A stretch of 64,000 bases of DNA from Geomonas agri (GTDB lineage: Bacteria; Desulfobacterota; Desulfuromonadia; Geobacterales; Geobacteraceae): positions 1,054,001-1,118,000 of the forward strand of contig NZ_JAINZO010000001.1 of the NCBI RefSeq assembly GCF_020179605.1, given 5' to 3'. The notes under the pieces were generated by a model. That model was not told the origin of the DNA, did no database searches, and saw only the letters and a list, made by a program, of their open reading frames with translations. The position numbers were made by a program, and so were the translations under genes. This document shows positions 35,498 to 43,529 of this stretch, one piece after another (within the stretch, counting starts at the first letter, position 1; every line of letters starts with the position of its first letter).

Positions 35498-36934
35498 GTG
35501 GAAGAAATGATGATGCGCAGGCCCGAAGAAGAGTGCGGCATTTTCGGTGTATTCAACCACCCGGAGGCGTCGAACCTCACTTACCTCGGGCTCTACGCCT
35601 TGCAGCACAGGGGACAGGAAAGTTGCGGCATCGTCTCCTCGGACGGAAGCAGTCTGCACGCGCATAAAAGCATGGGACTCGTCGCCGACGTGTTCGGCAA
35701 CCCCGAAATCTTCAAGACTCTGCCCGGTCGTTCCGCCATCGGCCACGTGCGTTACTCGACCACCGGCTCCTCGGTGATCAAAAACGTCCAGCCCATCAAT
35801 GTGGACTACTCCCGCGGCTCCATCGCGATAGCCCACAACGGCAACATCGTCAACGCCCAAATCATCAAGGACGAGCTGGAGGCCTACGGTTCCATCTTCC
35901 AGACCACCATGGACACCGAGATCATCGTCCACCTGCTCGCCACTTCCAAGCAGAATTCGCTTCTTGACCGAATCACCGACGCACTGTCCCGCATCCAGGG
36001 CGCCTACTGCCTCCTATTCCTGACCGAGAGCCGCATGGTAGCGGTGCGCGATCCCAACGGCTTCCGTCCGCTCTGCCTCGGCCGCCAGGGGGGCGCTTAC
36101 GTGGTCGCCTCCGAGAGCTGCGCCCTCGACCTGATCGATGCCGAGTTCATCCGTGAGATCGAGCCGGGCGAGGTGATCGTCATCGACAAGAACGGCCTGA
36201 CCTCCTTCTTCCCGTTCAAGAAGGTACAGCCGACCCCGTGCATCTTCGAATTCGTCTACTTCGCGCGTCCCGACTCCCACATCTTCGGCAAAAACGTGTA
36301 CCAGGTGCGCAAGGAGCAGGGGCGCCAGTTGGCCCGCGAGCACAAGGTCGATGCGGACATCGTCATCCCGATCCCGGATTCCGGTGTCCCCGCGGCGCTT
36401 GGCTACGCCGAGGAATCCGGCATTCCGTTCGAGCTGGGATTGATCCGCAACCACTACGTCGGCCGTACCTTCATCGAACCACAGCAGGCGATCCGCCACT
36501 TCGGCGTTAAGATCAAGCTGAACCCGGTGCGCGAGGTGCTGAAAGGCAAGCGTGTGGTGGTTATTGACGACTCCATCGTGCGCGGCACCACCTCCAGGAA
36601 GATCGTCAAGATGATCAGGAACGCAGGCGCCGCCGAGGTGCACGTGCGCATCTCCTCGCCGCCGACCAGCTATCCCTGCTACTACGGCATCGATACCCCG
36701 AACCGCAAGGAGCTGATCTCCTCGTCGCACTCGATCGACGAGATCCGCCGTTATATTACCGCCGATTCGCTCGGCTACCTCTCCGAAGAAGGTCTCATGT
36801 CTACCGTCGGCGCCGAGAATGCCGATTTCTGCACCGCCTGCTTTACCGGGGGATACCCGGTTAAATTCCCGCGTCTGATGGACCAGCAAGAGCCGCAGAT
36901 GGGATTATTCGAAAAGGAGACTGCCGAGAAATGA
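35498..36934 (+). CDS. purF: amidophosphoribosyltransferase (iron-sulfur type)
   Basis: First committed step of purine synthesis: PRPP plus glutamine to phosphoribosylamine. 478 residues, GTG start with AAGGAG upstream. A 12-residue propeptide precedes the catalytic Cys13 ([11 protein letters not shown]). The PRPP loop is [18 protein letters not shown]. Cys residues in [24 protein letters not shown] and [11 protein letters not shown] match the four [4Fe-4S] ligands of the B. subtilis-type oxygen-sensitive enzyme, as suits an anaerobe. Its TGA overlaps the pyrE ATG. Confidence 0.96.
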   Translation: MEEMMMRRPEEECGIFGVFNHPEASNLTYLGLYALQHRGQESCGIVSSDGSSLHAHKSMGLVADVFGNPEIFKTLPGRSAIGHVRYSTTGSSVIKNVQPINVDYSRGSIAIAHNGNIVNAQIIKDELEAYGSIFQTTMDTEIIVHLLATSKQNSLLDRITDALSRIQGAYCLLFLTESRMVAVRDPNGFRPLCLGRQGGAYVVASESCALDLIDAEFIREIEPGEVIVIDKNGLTSFFPFKKVQPTPCIFEFVYFARPDSHIFGKNVYQVRKEQGRQLAREHKVDADIVIPIPDSGVPAALGYAEESGIPFELGLIRNHYVGRTFIEPQQAIRHFGVKIKLNPVREVLKGKRVVVIDDSIVRGTTSRKIVKMIRNAGAAEVHVRISSPPTSYPCYYGIDTPNRKELISSSHSIDEIRRYITADSLGYLSEEGLMSTVGAENADFCTACFTGGYPVKFPRLMDQQEPQMGLFEKETAEK

Positions 36935-37479
36935 CCGAAAAGGAAAGACTGAAGAAGATCATCATTGAGCTGTCCTACGAGAAGAGGAACGTGACCTTGG
37001 CTTCCGGTCGTCAGAGCGATTTTTACTTTGACGGGAAGCAGACCACGCTGCACCCCGAGGGCGGCTACCTGACCGGCAAGCTTTTCTTCGAGGCCATCAA
37101 GGACGTCGAAGGTGTTGAAGGGGTAGGGGGGCTTACCCTGGGCGCAGACCCTATCGCCACCGCTACCTCCGTGGTCAGCTTCCTGGAGGGTAAACCGGTC
37201 CCGGGCTTCATCATCCGCAAGGAGCCCAAGGGGCACGGCACCGGCGCATGGCTGGAGGGGCGCAAGAACCTGAAGCCCGGCTCCAAGGTGGTCATCGTCG
37301 AGGACGTCGTGACCAGCGGCGGCTCCTCCCTTAAGGCGATCAAGCGCGCGGAGGAGGAAGGGCTGGTGGTCCTGGGTGTGGTCACCCTGGTGGACCGTGA
37401 GGAAGGCGGCCGCGAGAACATCGAGGCCGAAGGGTACTGGCTGAAGTCCATCTTCACCAAAGCCGAGATCCTCGCTTAG
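36931..37479 (+). CDS. pyrE: orotate phosphoribosyltransferase
   Basis: Converts orotate and PRPP to OMP in pyrimidine synthesis. 182 residues. PRPP-binding motif [18 protein letters not shown] is near residue 110; the N-terminal [20 protein letters not shown] is characteristic. It overlaps purF by 4 bases (ATGA), so both nucleotide pathways are co-translated at the end of the cluster. A terminator follows 26 bp after the stop. Confidence 0.95.
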   Translation: MTEKERLKKIIIELSYEKRNVTLASGRQSDFYFDGKQTTLHPEGGYLTGKLFFEAIKDVEGVEGVGGLTLGADPIATATSVVSFLEGKPVPGFIIRKEPKGHGTGAWLEGRKNLKPGSKVVIVEDVVTSGGSSLKAIKRAEEEGLVVLGVVTLVDREEGGRENIEAEGYWLKSIFTKAEILA

Positions 37480-37504
37480 TAGTTGATCGATACTGTGCGT
37501 ACCG

Positions 37505-37538
37505 AAGGCGGCAATTTGTTCATTGCCGCCTTTTTTTT
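37505..37538 (+). terminator. terminator of the pur/pyrE cluster
   Basis: Perfect 10-bp stem AAGGCGGCAA / TTGCCGCCTT followed by eight T. Confidence 0.92.
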
Positions 37539-37545
37539 CTTCTTG

Positions 37546-37631
37546 CTCCTCCCCCCGGAAGGGGGAGGTTGGGAGGGGGGCGCCGTACAAAAACTTTCCC
37601 CCTCCCTGACCCTCCCCCTCCGGGGGAGGGA
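37546..37631. repeat. GC-rich dyad repeat, copy 1 of 3
   Basis: About 86 bp beginning CCTCCCCCCGGAAGGGGGAGG, then GGGAGGGGGGCGCCGT, a short A-rich middle and CCCTCCCTGACCCTCCCCC ending GGGGGAGGGA. The two ends are inverted copies of each other. Closely similar elements lie at 38361 and 61454. It runs up to 3 bases before the next start codon. Confidence 0.7.
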
Positions 37632-37633
37632 AT

Positions 37634-38323
37634 ATGGACAGACCGATTCCTATGGAAGAGATACTCAGACGAAATCGTGAACTGCTGGCCCAGGTGGATG
37701 CCTGGTTTGCCCGCTGCATGGCGGCGTACCCCGAGCACATCGCCTGCCTGGGCGGCTGCTCGGGCTGCTGCCGTGGCACCTTTGACATCACCCTGCTGGA
37801 CGCGTATTTCCTGAAGCGCGGCTTCGATGCACTGCCGGAAGCGGTCAAGGAGCAGGTGCTGGCGAAGTGCCGGGAGCGACTTGCCCTGATGCGGCAAGAG
37901 TGGCCGGAACTGGACCACCCCTTCGTGTTGAACTACCGCCCGGAGGAGGACTGGGAACTGCTCATGCCGGACGAGGACGAGACGCCCTGCGTCCTGCTCG
38001 GCGAGGACGGCCGCTGTCTGGTCTACGATCATCGCCCCATGACCTGCCGCCTGCACGGCATCCCGCTGGTGGACACCGAGGGAGAAGTGATGCACGACGA
38101 GTGGTGCACCATGAACTTCACCGAGGTGGACCCGCTGGAGCTGTCCGCTATTACCGCGCCTTTCGATGCCATCTTCCGCGAGGAGGTTGCACTGTTCAGG
38201 GACTTCACCGAGCGGCTGCTTGGGCAGAGGGTGAGCGAGCTGGATACCTTCATCGCACTGGCGCTGATGATCGACTTCGATGGGTTCGATTGGAAGAGCT
38301 GGGCGGAGGAGGGGGGCGAATAG
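37634..38323 (+). CDS. YkgJ family cysteine cluster protein
   Basis: A 229-residue cytoplasmic protein with the zinc- or iron-chelating Cys cluster of the YkgJ/Fli family: CLGGCSGCCRGTFDI (near residue 38) and the second part CLVYDHRPMTCRLHG (near 130), plus a later DEWCTMNF. The biochemical role is not established. The ATG at 37634 has GGGAGGG 4-10 bases upstream, supplied by the end of the dyad repeat. A second ATG at 37652 has no ribosome-binding site. Confidence 0.85.
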   Translation: MDRPIPMEEILRRNRELLAQVDAWFARCMAAYPEHIACLGGCSGCCRGTFDITLLDAYFLKRGFDALPEAVKEQVLAKCRERLALMRQEWPELDHPFVLNYRPEEDWELLMPDEDETPCVLLGEDGRCLVYDHRPMTCRLHGIPLVDTEGEVMHDEWCTMNFTEVDPLELSAITAPFDAIFREEVALFRDFTERLLGQRVSELDTFIALALMIDFDGFDWKSWAEEGGE

Positions 38324-38360
38324 TTATTCGCCCTCCTTGTCTAGATGGCATTCACGCTCC

Positions 38361-38440
38361 TCCCCCTGGAGGGGGGAGGTTGGGAGGGGGGCGCCGTTAA
38401 ACCTTACCCCTCCCTGTCCCTCCCCCTCCGGGGGCGGGGA
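38361..38440. repeat. GC-rich dyad repeat, copy 2 of 3
   Basis: CCTCCCCCTGGAGGGGGGAGG, then GGGAGGGGGGCGCCGTTA, then CCCTCCCTGTCCCTCCCCC and an ending GGGGGCGGGGA. Same order of parts as the copy at 37546, so it is a repeated element flanking the ykgJ-like gene on both sides. Confidence 0.7.
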
Positions 38441-38530
38441 CGCTATAGCCACGACATTGCTGTTTTCGGGGCAAACCATTATTCGCCCCTACAGGACGTG
38501 TACATTTAACTGCTTGAAAAGGAACTGCTG

Positions 38531-39076
38531 ATGGCCCTGCCTTCCACCATATACCGCGCTTCCGTGCAACTCTCTGATCTGGACCGCCAGGTCTACGCCG
38601 ACATTCAGACCACCATTGCCCAACATCCCTCAGAGACTTCGGAGAGGCTGTTGGCCAGGTTGTTGGCCTTGTCGCTTTGCTACGAGGAGGATCTCGCCTT
38701 CACCAAGGGGGTCGGCTCGGGGGACGAGCCGGATCTCTGGAGCAAGGGACCGGACGGACGGGTTCAGCTTTGGGTCGAGGTGGGGCAACCGGATCCGGAA
38801 CGGTTGGCGAAGTCCTGCCGCCACGTCGAGCGCGCCTTCCTGTTCACCTTCGGCGCCAACGTCAGCCGCTGGCTGACACAGCATCAGACAAAACTTGCAC
38901 AGGTTAAGAACCTGACGGTGATCTGCATCGACTTCGACTTTCTGCGGCAGCTTTGTGATAAGCTGGAGCGGGTGATCAACTGGTCGATTACTGTCACAGA
39001 GGGAAACATCTACTTGACCTATGACGGTCAGACCATCGAAACGAGCCTGGAACACATCTGCGGCCCCCATCGCTAG
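38531..39076 (+). CDS. YaeQ family protein
   Basis: A 181-residue protein of the YaeQ family (PD-(D/E)XK nuclease-like fold, function not settled). Conserved blocks: STIYRASVQLSDLDRQVYAD, HPSETSERLLARLLAL, and the nuclease-like core DEPDLWSKGPDGRVQLWVEVG with QPDPERLAKSCR. It starts at ATG 38531, eleven bases after AAGGA. A small solitary gene, no operon partner evident. Confidence 0.88.
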   Translation: MALPSTIYRASVQLSDLDRQVYADIQTTIAQHPSETSERLLARLLALSLCYEEDLAFTKGVGSGDEPDLWSKGPDGRVQLWVEVGQPDPERLAKSCRHVERAFLFTFGANVSRWLTQHQTKLAQVKNLTVICIDFDFLRQLCDKLERVINWSITVTEGNIYLTYDGQTIETSLEHICGPHR

Positions 39077-39106
39077 CCTTTGGATGGGGAGATGGAGGAA
39101 GACACC

Positions 39107-39634
39107 ATGGCTACTTCCAGACACCTTCTCATTCCACTGTTCTTGTTGCTCGTCATTCACTCCGCTTCAATTCGCGCCTTTGCCGGATCCTGCCCACCAA
39201 CCCCCTGGGACGAGATCGGACCGTTCTACCGCCCCAACACGCCGGTACGTGACACTATTGGCAAAGGTTACCGCCTGAGCGGCACGGTCCGCTCCTCCGC
39301 CGATTGCTCCCCCATTACCAACGCCCGCATCGAGTTCTGGCAGGCCGGCCCCGACGGCCGCTACGACGATGCCTATCGCGCTACTGTTTACTCCGACAGG
39401 AAAGGGCGCTATCGCCTGCAGACCTTTCCGGCCGTGCCCTACGCCAACCGCCCGTCGCACATTCACATCCTCGTGGACGTAAAGGGGTTCGAGGGGCTGG
39501 TGACGCAGCACTATCCCAAGCGTGGGGCTAAGGGGGCACAACTGGACCTCGTGCTGGTGCCGGAAGGGAAAGATGTGGGGAAATCAGGCGGCCGGGCCGA
39601 TGATTTGATCCGACCCGGCAAGGGGAGCAGGTAG
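39107..39634 (+). CDS. secreted intradiol ring-cleavage dioxygenase-like protein
   Basis: A 175-residue protein with a signal peptide (about residues 1-26). The mature part is the beta fold of intradiol dioxygenases: DEIGPFYRPNTPVRD, the RIEFWQAGPDGRYDDAYR block, a GRYRLQTFPAVPYANRPSHI segment and a terminal HIHI. Tyr in GRY and Tyr/His in the RPSHIHI region match the usual Fe(III) ligands. Secreted members are known but poorly characterised; the substrate is unknown, and in an anaerobe an oxygenase role is doubtful. ATG 39107 is used because GGAGG lies upstream and the signal peptide begins there. Confidence 0.75.
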   Translation: MATSRHLLIPLFLLLVIHSASIRAFAGSCPPTPWDEIGPFYRPNTPVRDTIGKGYRLSGTVRSSADCSPITNARIEFWQAGPDGRYDDAYRATVYSDRKGRYRLQTFPAVPYANRPSHIHILVDVKGFEGLVTQHYPKRGAKGAQLDLVLVPEGKDVGKSGGRADDLIRPGKGSR

Positions 39635-39636
39635 AG

Positions 39637-40380
39637 TTACTCTTTGTCGAGCGGCACCTGGAGCATGGTTGCCAGATCCCTCGCGTTTTGAGGGGCCGCG
39701 CCCCCCACATCGTTGTTGAAATAGATGTAGACGTCCAAACCGCGGCTTAAGTATTTCCTGATCCTCGCCATGTCCTTCTCCAGTTGTTCCTTGGTGTAGA
39801 ACCCGTTGTAGCTCCCCTCCATCCCATGTCGCCTGATATAGACGAAGTCTGCGGTGATCGGCGGTGCGTCGATGAATATTGGGTGGTCTGCCATGCACAG
39901 TGACACATTGCGGTCGCGGCACAGGCTCACCACCTCGTCGGTAAGCCAGCTTTCGTTCCTGAACTCCAGCGTGTGCCTGCCGTGGTATGGTGCCACTTGG
40001 TCCAGGAATTTTTCCAGTCTCCCCAGGTCGACCTTGAACTGCTGTGGGAACTGCCAGAGGACGACTTGCAGTTTCTCCTGCAACTCACGGGTCGGCTTGA
40101 AGAATCTCGATAAGGCCGTTTCGATATCGTGCAGCCTCTTGATGTGGGTAATGTAGCGGCTCCCTTTCAGCGCGAACGAGAAGTTGGGCTCGCTCTCGTC
40201 GTGCCAATGCTTGAAGATCGCCGCAGAGGGGGTCCGGTAGAAGGTGACGTTGAGTTCAACGGTGTCGAAGACGGAACGGTAATGTTCGAACCAGTCTTTG
40301 GTCTTGAGCTCCGCCGGGTAAAAGTTACCGCGCCAATGGTTGTAGCTGAAACCGCTGCAGCCGAGGTAGAGCTTCGCCAT
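39637..40380 (-). CDS. DUF72 (YecE) family protein
   Basis: A 247-residue TIM-barrel protein of the DUF72/YecE family. Family blocks: LYLGCSGFSYNHWRGNFYP at the N-terminus, YFYRTPSA-like VELNVTFYRTPSAAIF, FALKGSRYITHIKRL, and LEFRNESWL with a C-terminal VYIYFNNDVGGAAPQNAR. The enzymatic role is unknown. Convergent with the dioxygenase-like gene; only 2 bp separate the two stop codons. Confidence 0.9.
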   Translation of the reverse strand: MAKLYLGCSGFSYNHWRGNFYPAELKTKDWFEHYRSVFDTVELNVTFYRTPSAAIFKHWHDESEPNFSFALKGSRYITHIKRLHDIETALSRFFKPTRELQEKLQVVLWQFPQQFKVDLGRLEKFLDQVAPYHGRHTLEFRNESWLTDEVVSLCRDRNVSLCMADHPIFIDAPPITADFVYIRRHGMEGSYNGFYTKEQLEKDMARIRKYLSRGLDVYIYFNNDVGGAAPQNARDLATMLQVPLDKE

Positions 40381-40524
40381 GATGATCCCCCATATACGAG
40401 TTGTGGGATGCGAGGTGATCTTATGGATCGTTAATTTTTTTAAACTTGGTTAGTATACCCGATGCAGCCGCAGGGGCCAGTCATGGAGGAGGGGAGAACC
40501 TTCTTTAAAATTTAGTCTGTTCGC
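40381..40524. other. intergenic stretch between DUF72 and the tandem repeats
   Basis: Holds the probable promoter of the DUF72 gene on the minus strand; no gene seen. Confidence 0.35.
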
Positions 40525-40860
40525 GTTGCGAACTTGTACGGGCACGTTGCGAACTTGTACACCCGCGTTGCAAACTTTTACACCCGGGTTGCAAACTTGT
40601 ACATCCGGGTTGCAAACTTGAACACCCGGGTTGCAAACTTGAACACCCGGGTTGCAAACTTGTACATCCGGGTTGCAGACATGTACACCCGCGTTGCAAA
40701 CTTGTACACCCGGATTGCAAACTTGTACACCCGGGTTGCAAACTAGTACACCTGGGTTGCAAACTAGTACACCCCTGTTGCGAACTTGTATATCCGTGTT
40801 GCAATTTTGTAGATGCATGTTGCAAGTTTGTAAGGGCGCGTTGGAATATGCCACCACGAC
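40525..40860. repeat. fifteen-unit 21-bp tandem repeat array
   Basis: Fifteen head-to-tail 21-bp units from 40525 to 40839, consensus GTTGCAAACTTGTACACCCGG, plus a degenerate sixteenth to 40860. The inner units (3-12) differ at 0-4 positions; units 13-15 diverge more. Each unit contains the palindromes TTGCAA and TGTACA. Because 21 is a multiple of 3, several frames are open: the minus strand can read repeated VQVCNPG or TSLQPGC heptads without stops, while the plus-strand VANLYTR frame is broken by TAG in units 11 and 12. The minus-strand frames have no Shine-Dalgarno and begin inside the cytochrome terminator, so I do not call a gene. Confidence 0.9.
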
Positions 40861-40873
40861 CGCCTTTGAGCAC

Positions 40874-40905
40874 AAAAAAAGGCGGGACCTTTCGGTCCCG
40901 CCTTT
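40874..40905 (-). terminator. terminator of the dodecaheme cytochrome gene
   Basis: Stem AAAGGCGGGACC / GGTCCCGCCTTT, loop GAAA, followed by TTTT on the minus strand. Confidence 0.9.
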
Positions 40906-40926
40906 GTGTTCATATGGTGCTGCCAG

Positions 40927-41949
40927 TTACATCTTATGGCACTTGTCGCAGTCGCCGCTGGAGGTGAAGGCGTCCTTGCCATTGTGGCATGCGCCGCAGG
41001 ACTGGCCTTTCTCCATGTCGCCCATGGTGTGGTGCTTGGCGCCGGCTTGCATCGGGAAGATCTTGGTGTGGCAGTCAGCGCACTTGTAGGCTTCCAGGTG
41101 GAAGTCGTGGCTGAACTTCACTTCGCCGCCCTCGTTCTTGAAGATGACGTTGCCGGGCTTGTAGCCTTTGTGGCACTTGTTGCAATCGCCGGCTACGGAG
41201 AATGCCTCTTTGCCGTTGTGGCAGCCGCCGCAAGACTTGCCTTTGTTCATGTCGGCCATGGTGAAGTGCTTGGCGCCGGCCTTGAAGGCGAAGAGCTTCG
41301 TGTGGCAGTCTTTGCAGCTGAATGCTTCGAGGTGGAAGTCGTGGCTGAACTTGGCGTCGGTCACCCCTTTGGCTTTCCAGGTGATCTCGCGGGGTTTCAT
41401 GCCGGCGTGGCACTTGCCGCAGTTGCCGGCGACGGTGAAGGCTCTCTTGCCGTTATGGCAGGCGCCGCAGGTCTTGCCTTTCTCCATCTGGGCCATGGTC
41501 ACGCGGCCCTCTTTGCCGGTGATTACGGTGCCGTTGTGGCACGCTTTGCAACCGTCACTGACTTTGGCAAGGTGAACAGAGTGGTTGAAGGTGGTCTGAC
41601 CCAGACCCTTAACTTTGAAATCTACGTTACGGGGTTTGCCCTTGTGACATTTGACGCAGCTCTTTTCATCGGCTACGCTAAAAGCCTTGATGCCAGTGTG
41701 GCAAGCACCGCAGGACTTAGTCTTTTCCATTTCGGCCATGGTGAAGTGCCGCTTCGCCTTAAGATCGAAGATAGCGTTGTGACAGATCCTGCAATTGTTG
41801 TTATATTTCAGCAGGTGCACATCGTGACTGAAGACAACGGCGTCCCCGTTCTTAAGAGGAAACTTGACGTCTTTGGTCTCCTTGGCAAAAAGCGCAACCG
41901 GCGACGCACAGACGATAAGAACCATAAGCAAGGCGAGGCGAAACTGCAT
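40927..41949 (-). CDS. periplasmic dodecaheme c-type cytochrome made of four c7-type modules
   Basis: A 340-residue protein with a signal peptide (about 1-23). It carries twelve CxxCH heme motifs (first CRICH, last CDKCH) arranged as four repeats of about 75-80 residues. Each repeat starts with F-H-x-x-H (FSHDVHLL, FNHSVHLA, FSHDFHLE twice), has three hemes, and contains a TMAxM motif between hemes 1 and 2. This is the GSU1996-type wire-like architecture of Geobacter, which carries electrons across the periplasm. AAGGAG is 8 bases before the ATG. A strong promoter lies 55-83 bp upstream and a terminator 22 bp downstream, so it is a single-gene unit. Confidence 0.93.
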   Translation of the reverse strand: MQFRLALLMVLIVCASPVALFAKETKDVKFPLKNGDAVVFSHDVHLLKYNNNCRICHNAIFDLKAKRHFTMAEMEKTKSCGACHTGIKAFSVADEKSCVKCHKGKPRNVDFKVKGLGQTTFNHSVHLAKVSDGCKACHNGTVITGKEGRVTMAQMEKGKTCGACHNGKRAFTVAGNCGKCHAGMKPREITWKAKGVTDAKFSHDFHLEAFSCKDCHTKLFAFKAGAKHFTMADMNKGKSCGGCHNGKEAFSVAGDCNKCHKGYKPGNVIFKNEGGEVKFSHDFHLEAYKCADCHTKIFPMQAGAKHHTMGDMEKGQSCGACHNGKDAFTSSGDCDKCHKM

Positions 41950-42003
41950 GGTACACTCCTTCTGGCTATTTATTTGCTATCACCTTAGGGCAATAGCCGG
42001 GAT

Positions 42004-42032
42004 AATATACACATCGCAAAGGGCATCGTCAA
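42004..42032 (-). promoter_or_regulatory. sigma-70 promoter of the dodecaheme cytochrome gene
   Basis: TTGACG (42032-42027), 17-bp spacer, TATATT (42009-42004) on the minus strand. Confidence 0.65.
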
Positions 42033-42091
42033 TTCAAAACTATTGATTGTTTTTTATGTTTGGCCGGTTAGGCCCTGTAAGAGGAGGGATG

Positions 42092-42610
42092 ATGAAAACG
42101 ATTTTGCTCTCCCTTTTGATGCTTTCTCTACTGGCTCCATCCCTCGCCCGCGCCGCTTTCTACCAGTGGACCGACGCTCAGGGTGTCGTCCATTTTACCG
42201 ATAACCGCAACAACATCCCCAAGCATTACCGCGACAAGGCACAGCGGGTCGAACTCTCCGACAGCACCCCTGCGGTCGTGTCCCCCGGCGGCAAAACAGA
42301 ATCCTCCGCAGCGCCCAGCACGGCTCCCGCGCCGGGTGGACATGGCGAGCGCTGGTGGCGCGATCGCTTCAAGTCGCTGCGAACCGAGTTGAAGACGCTC
42401 CAGGACCAGCGCGCGGGCCTGGAGCAGCAACTGGTCGAGTTGCGACGGAAACGCACCATCTTCCAGCGCGCACGGGACCGCGAAGCCATCAATCGCATGG
42501 AGGCGCAGGTCTCCGTCGTTGACGGCAAGATCAGCGAGATGCTGAACCGCATAGCCGCCCTCGATCTCGCTGCCGCCCAGGCAGCGGTGCCTCTAGAGTG
42601 GCGTCAGTAG
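42092..42610 (+). CDS. DUF4124 domain protein, exported
   Basis: A 172-residue protein with a signal peptide (about 1-20) and directly after it the DUF4124 motif FYQWTDAQGVVHFTDNRNNI, a short domain common in exported proteobacterial proteins. The C-terminal half (about 85-165) is a long charged helix, probably a coiled coil (LRTELKTLQDQRAGLEQQLV). ATG 42092 is chosen because GAGGAGGG lies upstream; the adjacent ATG at 42089 is equally possible. Function unknown. Confidence 0.82.
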   Translation: MKTILLSLLMLSLLAPSLARAAFYQWTDAQGVVHFTDNRNNIPKHYRDKAQRVELSDSTPAVVSPGGKTESSAAPSTAPAPGGHGERWWRDRFKSLRTELKTLQDQRAGLEQQLVELRRKRTIFQRARDREAINRMEAQVSVVDGKISEMLNRIAALDLAAAQAAVPLEWRQ

Positions 42611-42634
42611 CTTGCTCACGCAATTTATTAGCGG

Positions 42635-42663
42635 TTGCGGGCCTAGTTAAGCTGTGCTATAAA
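42635..42663 (+). promoter_or_regulatory. putative promoter of nadC-birA
   Basis: TTGCGG (42635-42640), 17-bp spacer, TATAAA (42658-42663), 36 bp before the nadC start. Confidence 0.45.
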
Positions 42664-42698
42664 AAACTGCCGCTTAACTTAGGGAGAATTGAGATTAT

Positions 42699-43529
42699 AT
42701 GAACCAAATCGATAACATAATCGACAACGCACTGGCCGAAGATATCCATACCGGCGACATCACCACCCTCTCCGTCGTCGCCAATCCGCGTCGCATGCGC
42801 GCCAGACTGGTCGCCAAGGAGGAGATGGTCCTCTCCGGCGTCGACGTGGCCCGTCGTGTCTTCGCACGGCTCGACTCCGGAATCGTTTTTACCGCCCACT
42901 TCCAGGACGGCGCTCGGCTCAATAAGGGTGACATCATCGCCGTGATGGAGGGGAATGCAGCGACGCTTTTGCAAGGGGAACGGGTTTCCCTGAACCTGCT
43001 GCAAAGGATGAGCGGCATCGCTACCCAGACCGCCCTGTACGTCAAGGAACTGGAAGGGACCGGAGCCCGCGTCGTCGATACCAGGAAGACCACCCCCGGC
43101 CTGCGCGTGCTGGAGAAGTACTCGGTGAGGGTAGGGGGCGGCACTAACCACCGTACCGGCTTGTACGACGGCGTGCTGATCAAGGAAAACCATATCGTTG
43201 CCGCAGGCGGCATCGCCGAGGCTGTGCGCGCCGCGCGTGCCTATATCCCGCACACCCTGAAAATCGAGGTTGAGACCGAGACGCTGGACGAGGTCAAGCA
43301 GGCGCTCGAAGCGGGCGCCGACATCATCATGCTGGACAACATGTCGCTCGATCAGATGACCGAGGCGGTGCAGATAATAAATAAGAGGGCGCTGGTCGAA
43401 GCGTCCGGGGGGGTGAACCTGAAAACGATCAGGTCCATAGCCCTGACCGGTGTGGACATCATATCGGTCGGAGCGCTCACCCACTCGGTTCGCGCGACCG
43501 ACATCTCAATGCTGATGGAGGGCGTTTGA
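42699..43529 (+). CDS. nadC: nicotinate-nucleotide pyrophosphorylase (carboxylating)
   Basis: Makes nicotinate mononucleotide from quinolinate and PRPP in NAD synthesis. 276 residues. Conserved blocks: LAEDIHTGDIT, LNLLQRMSGIATQT, DTRKTTPGLRVLEKYSVRVG, GGGTNHRTGLYDGVLIKENH, and the C-terminal VEASGGVNL with ISVGALTHSV. The TGA overlaps the TTG start of birA. Confidence 0.96.
   Translation: MNQIDNIIDNALAEDIHTGDITTLSVVANPRRMRARLVAKEEMVLSGVDVARRVFARLDSGIVFTAHFQDGARLNKGDIIAVMEGNAATLLQGERVSLNLLQRMSGIATQTALYVKELEGTGARVVDTRKTTPGLRVLEKYSVRVGGGTNHRTGLYDGVLIKENHIVAAGGIAEAVRAARAYIPHTLKIEVETETLDEVKQALEAGADIIMLDNMSLDQMTEAVQIINKRALVEASGGVNLKTIRSIALTGVDIISVGALTHSVRATDISMLMEGV

Noticed and set aside
40525-40860. 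CRISPR array
   Set aside because: Units abut with no spacers and no cas genes are near.
40450-40875. Minus-strand frames through the 21-bp repeats as real proteins (VQVCNPG or TSLQPGC heptads)
   Set aside because: No ribosome-binding site, starts fall inside the terminator hairpin of the cytochrome gene, and two overlapping frames are equally open because the period is a multiple of three.
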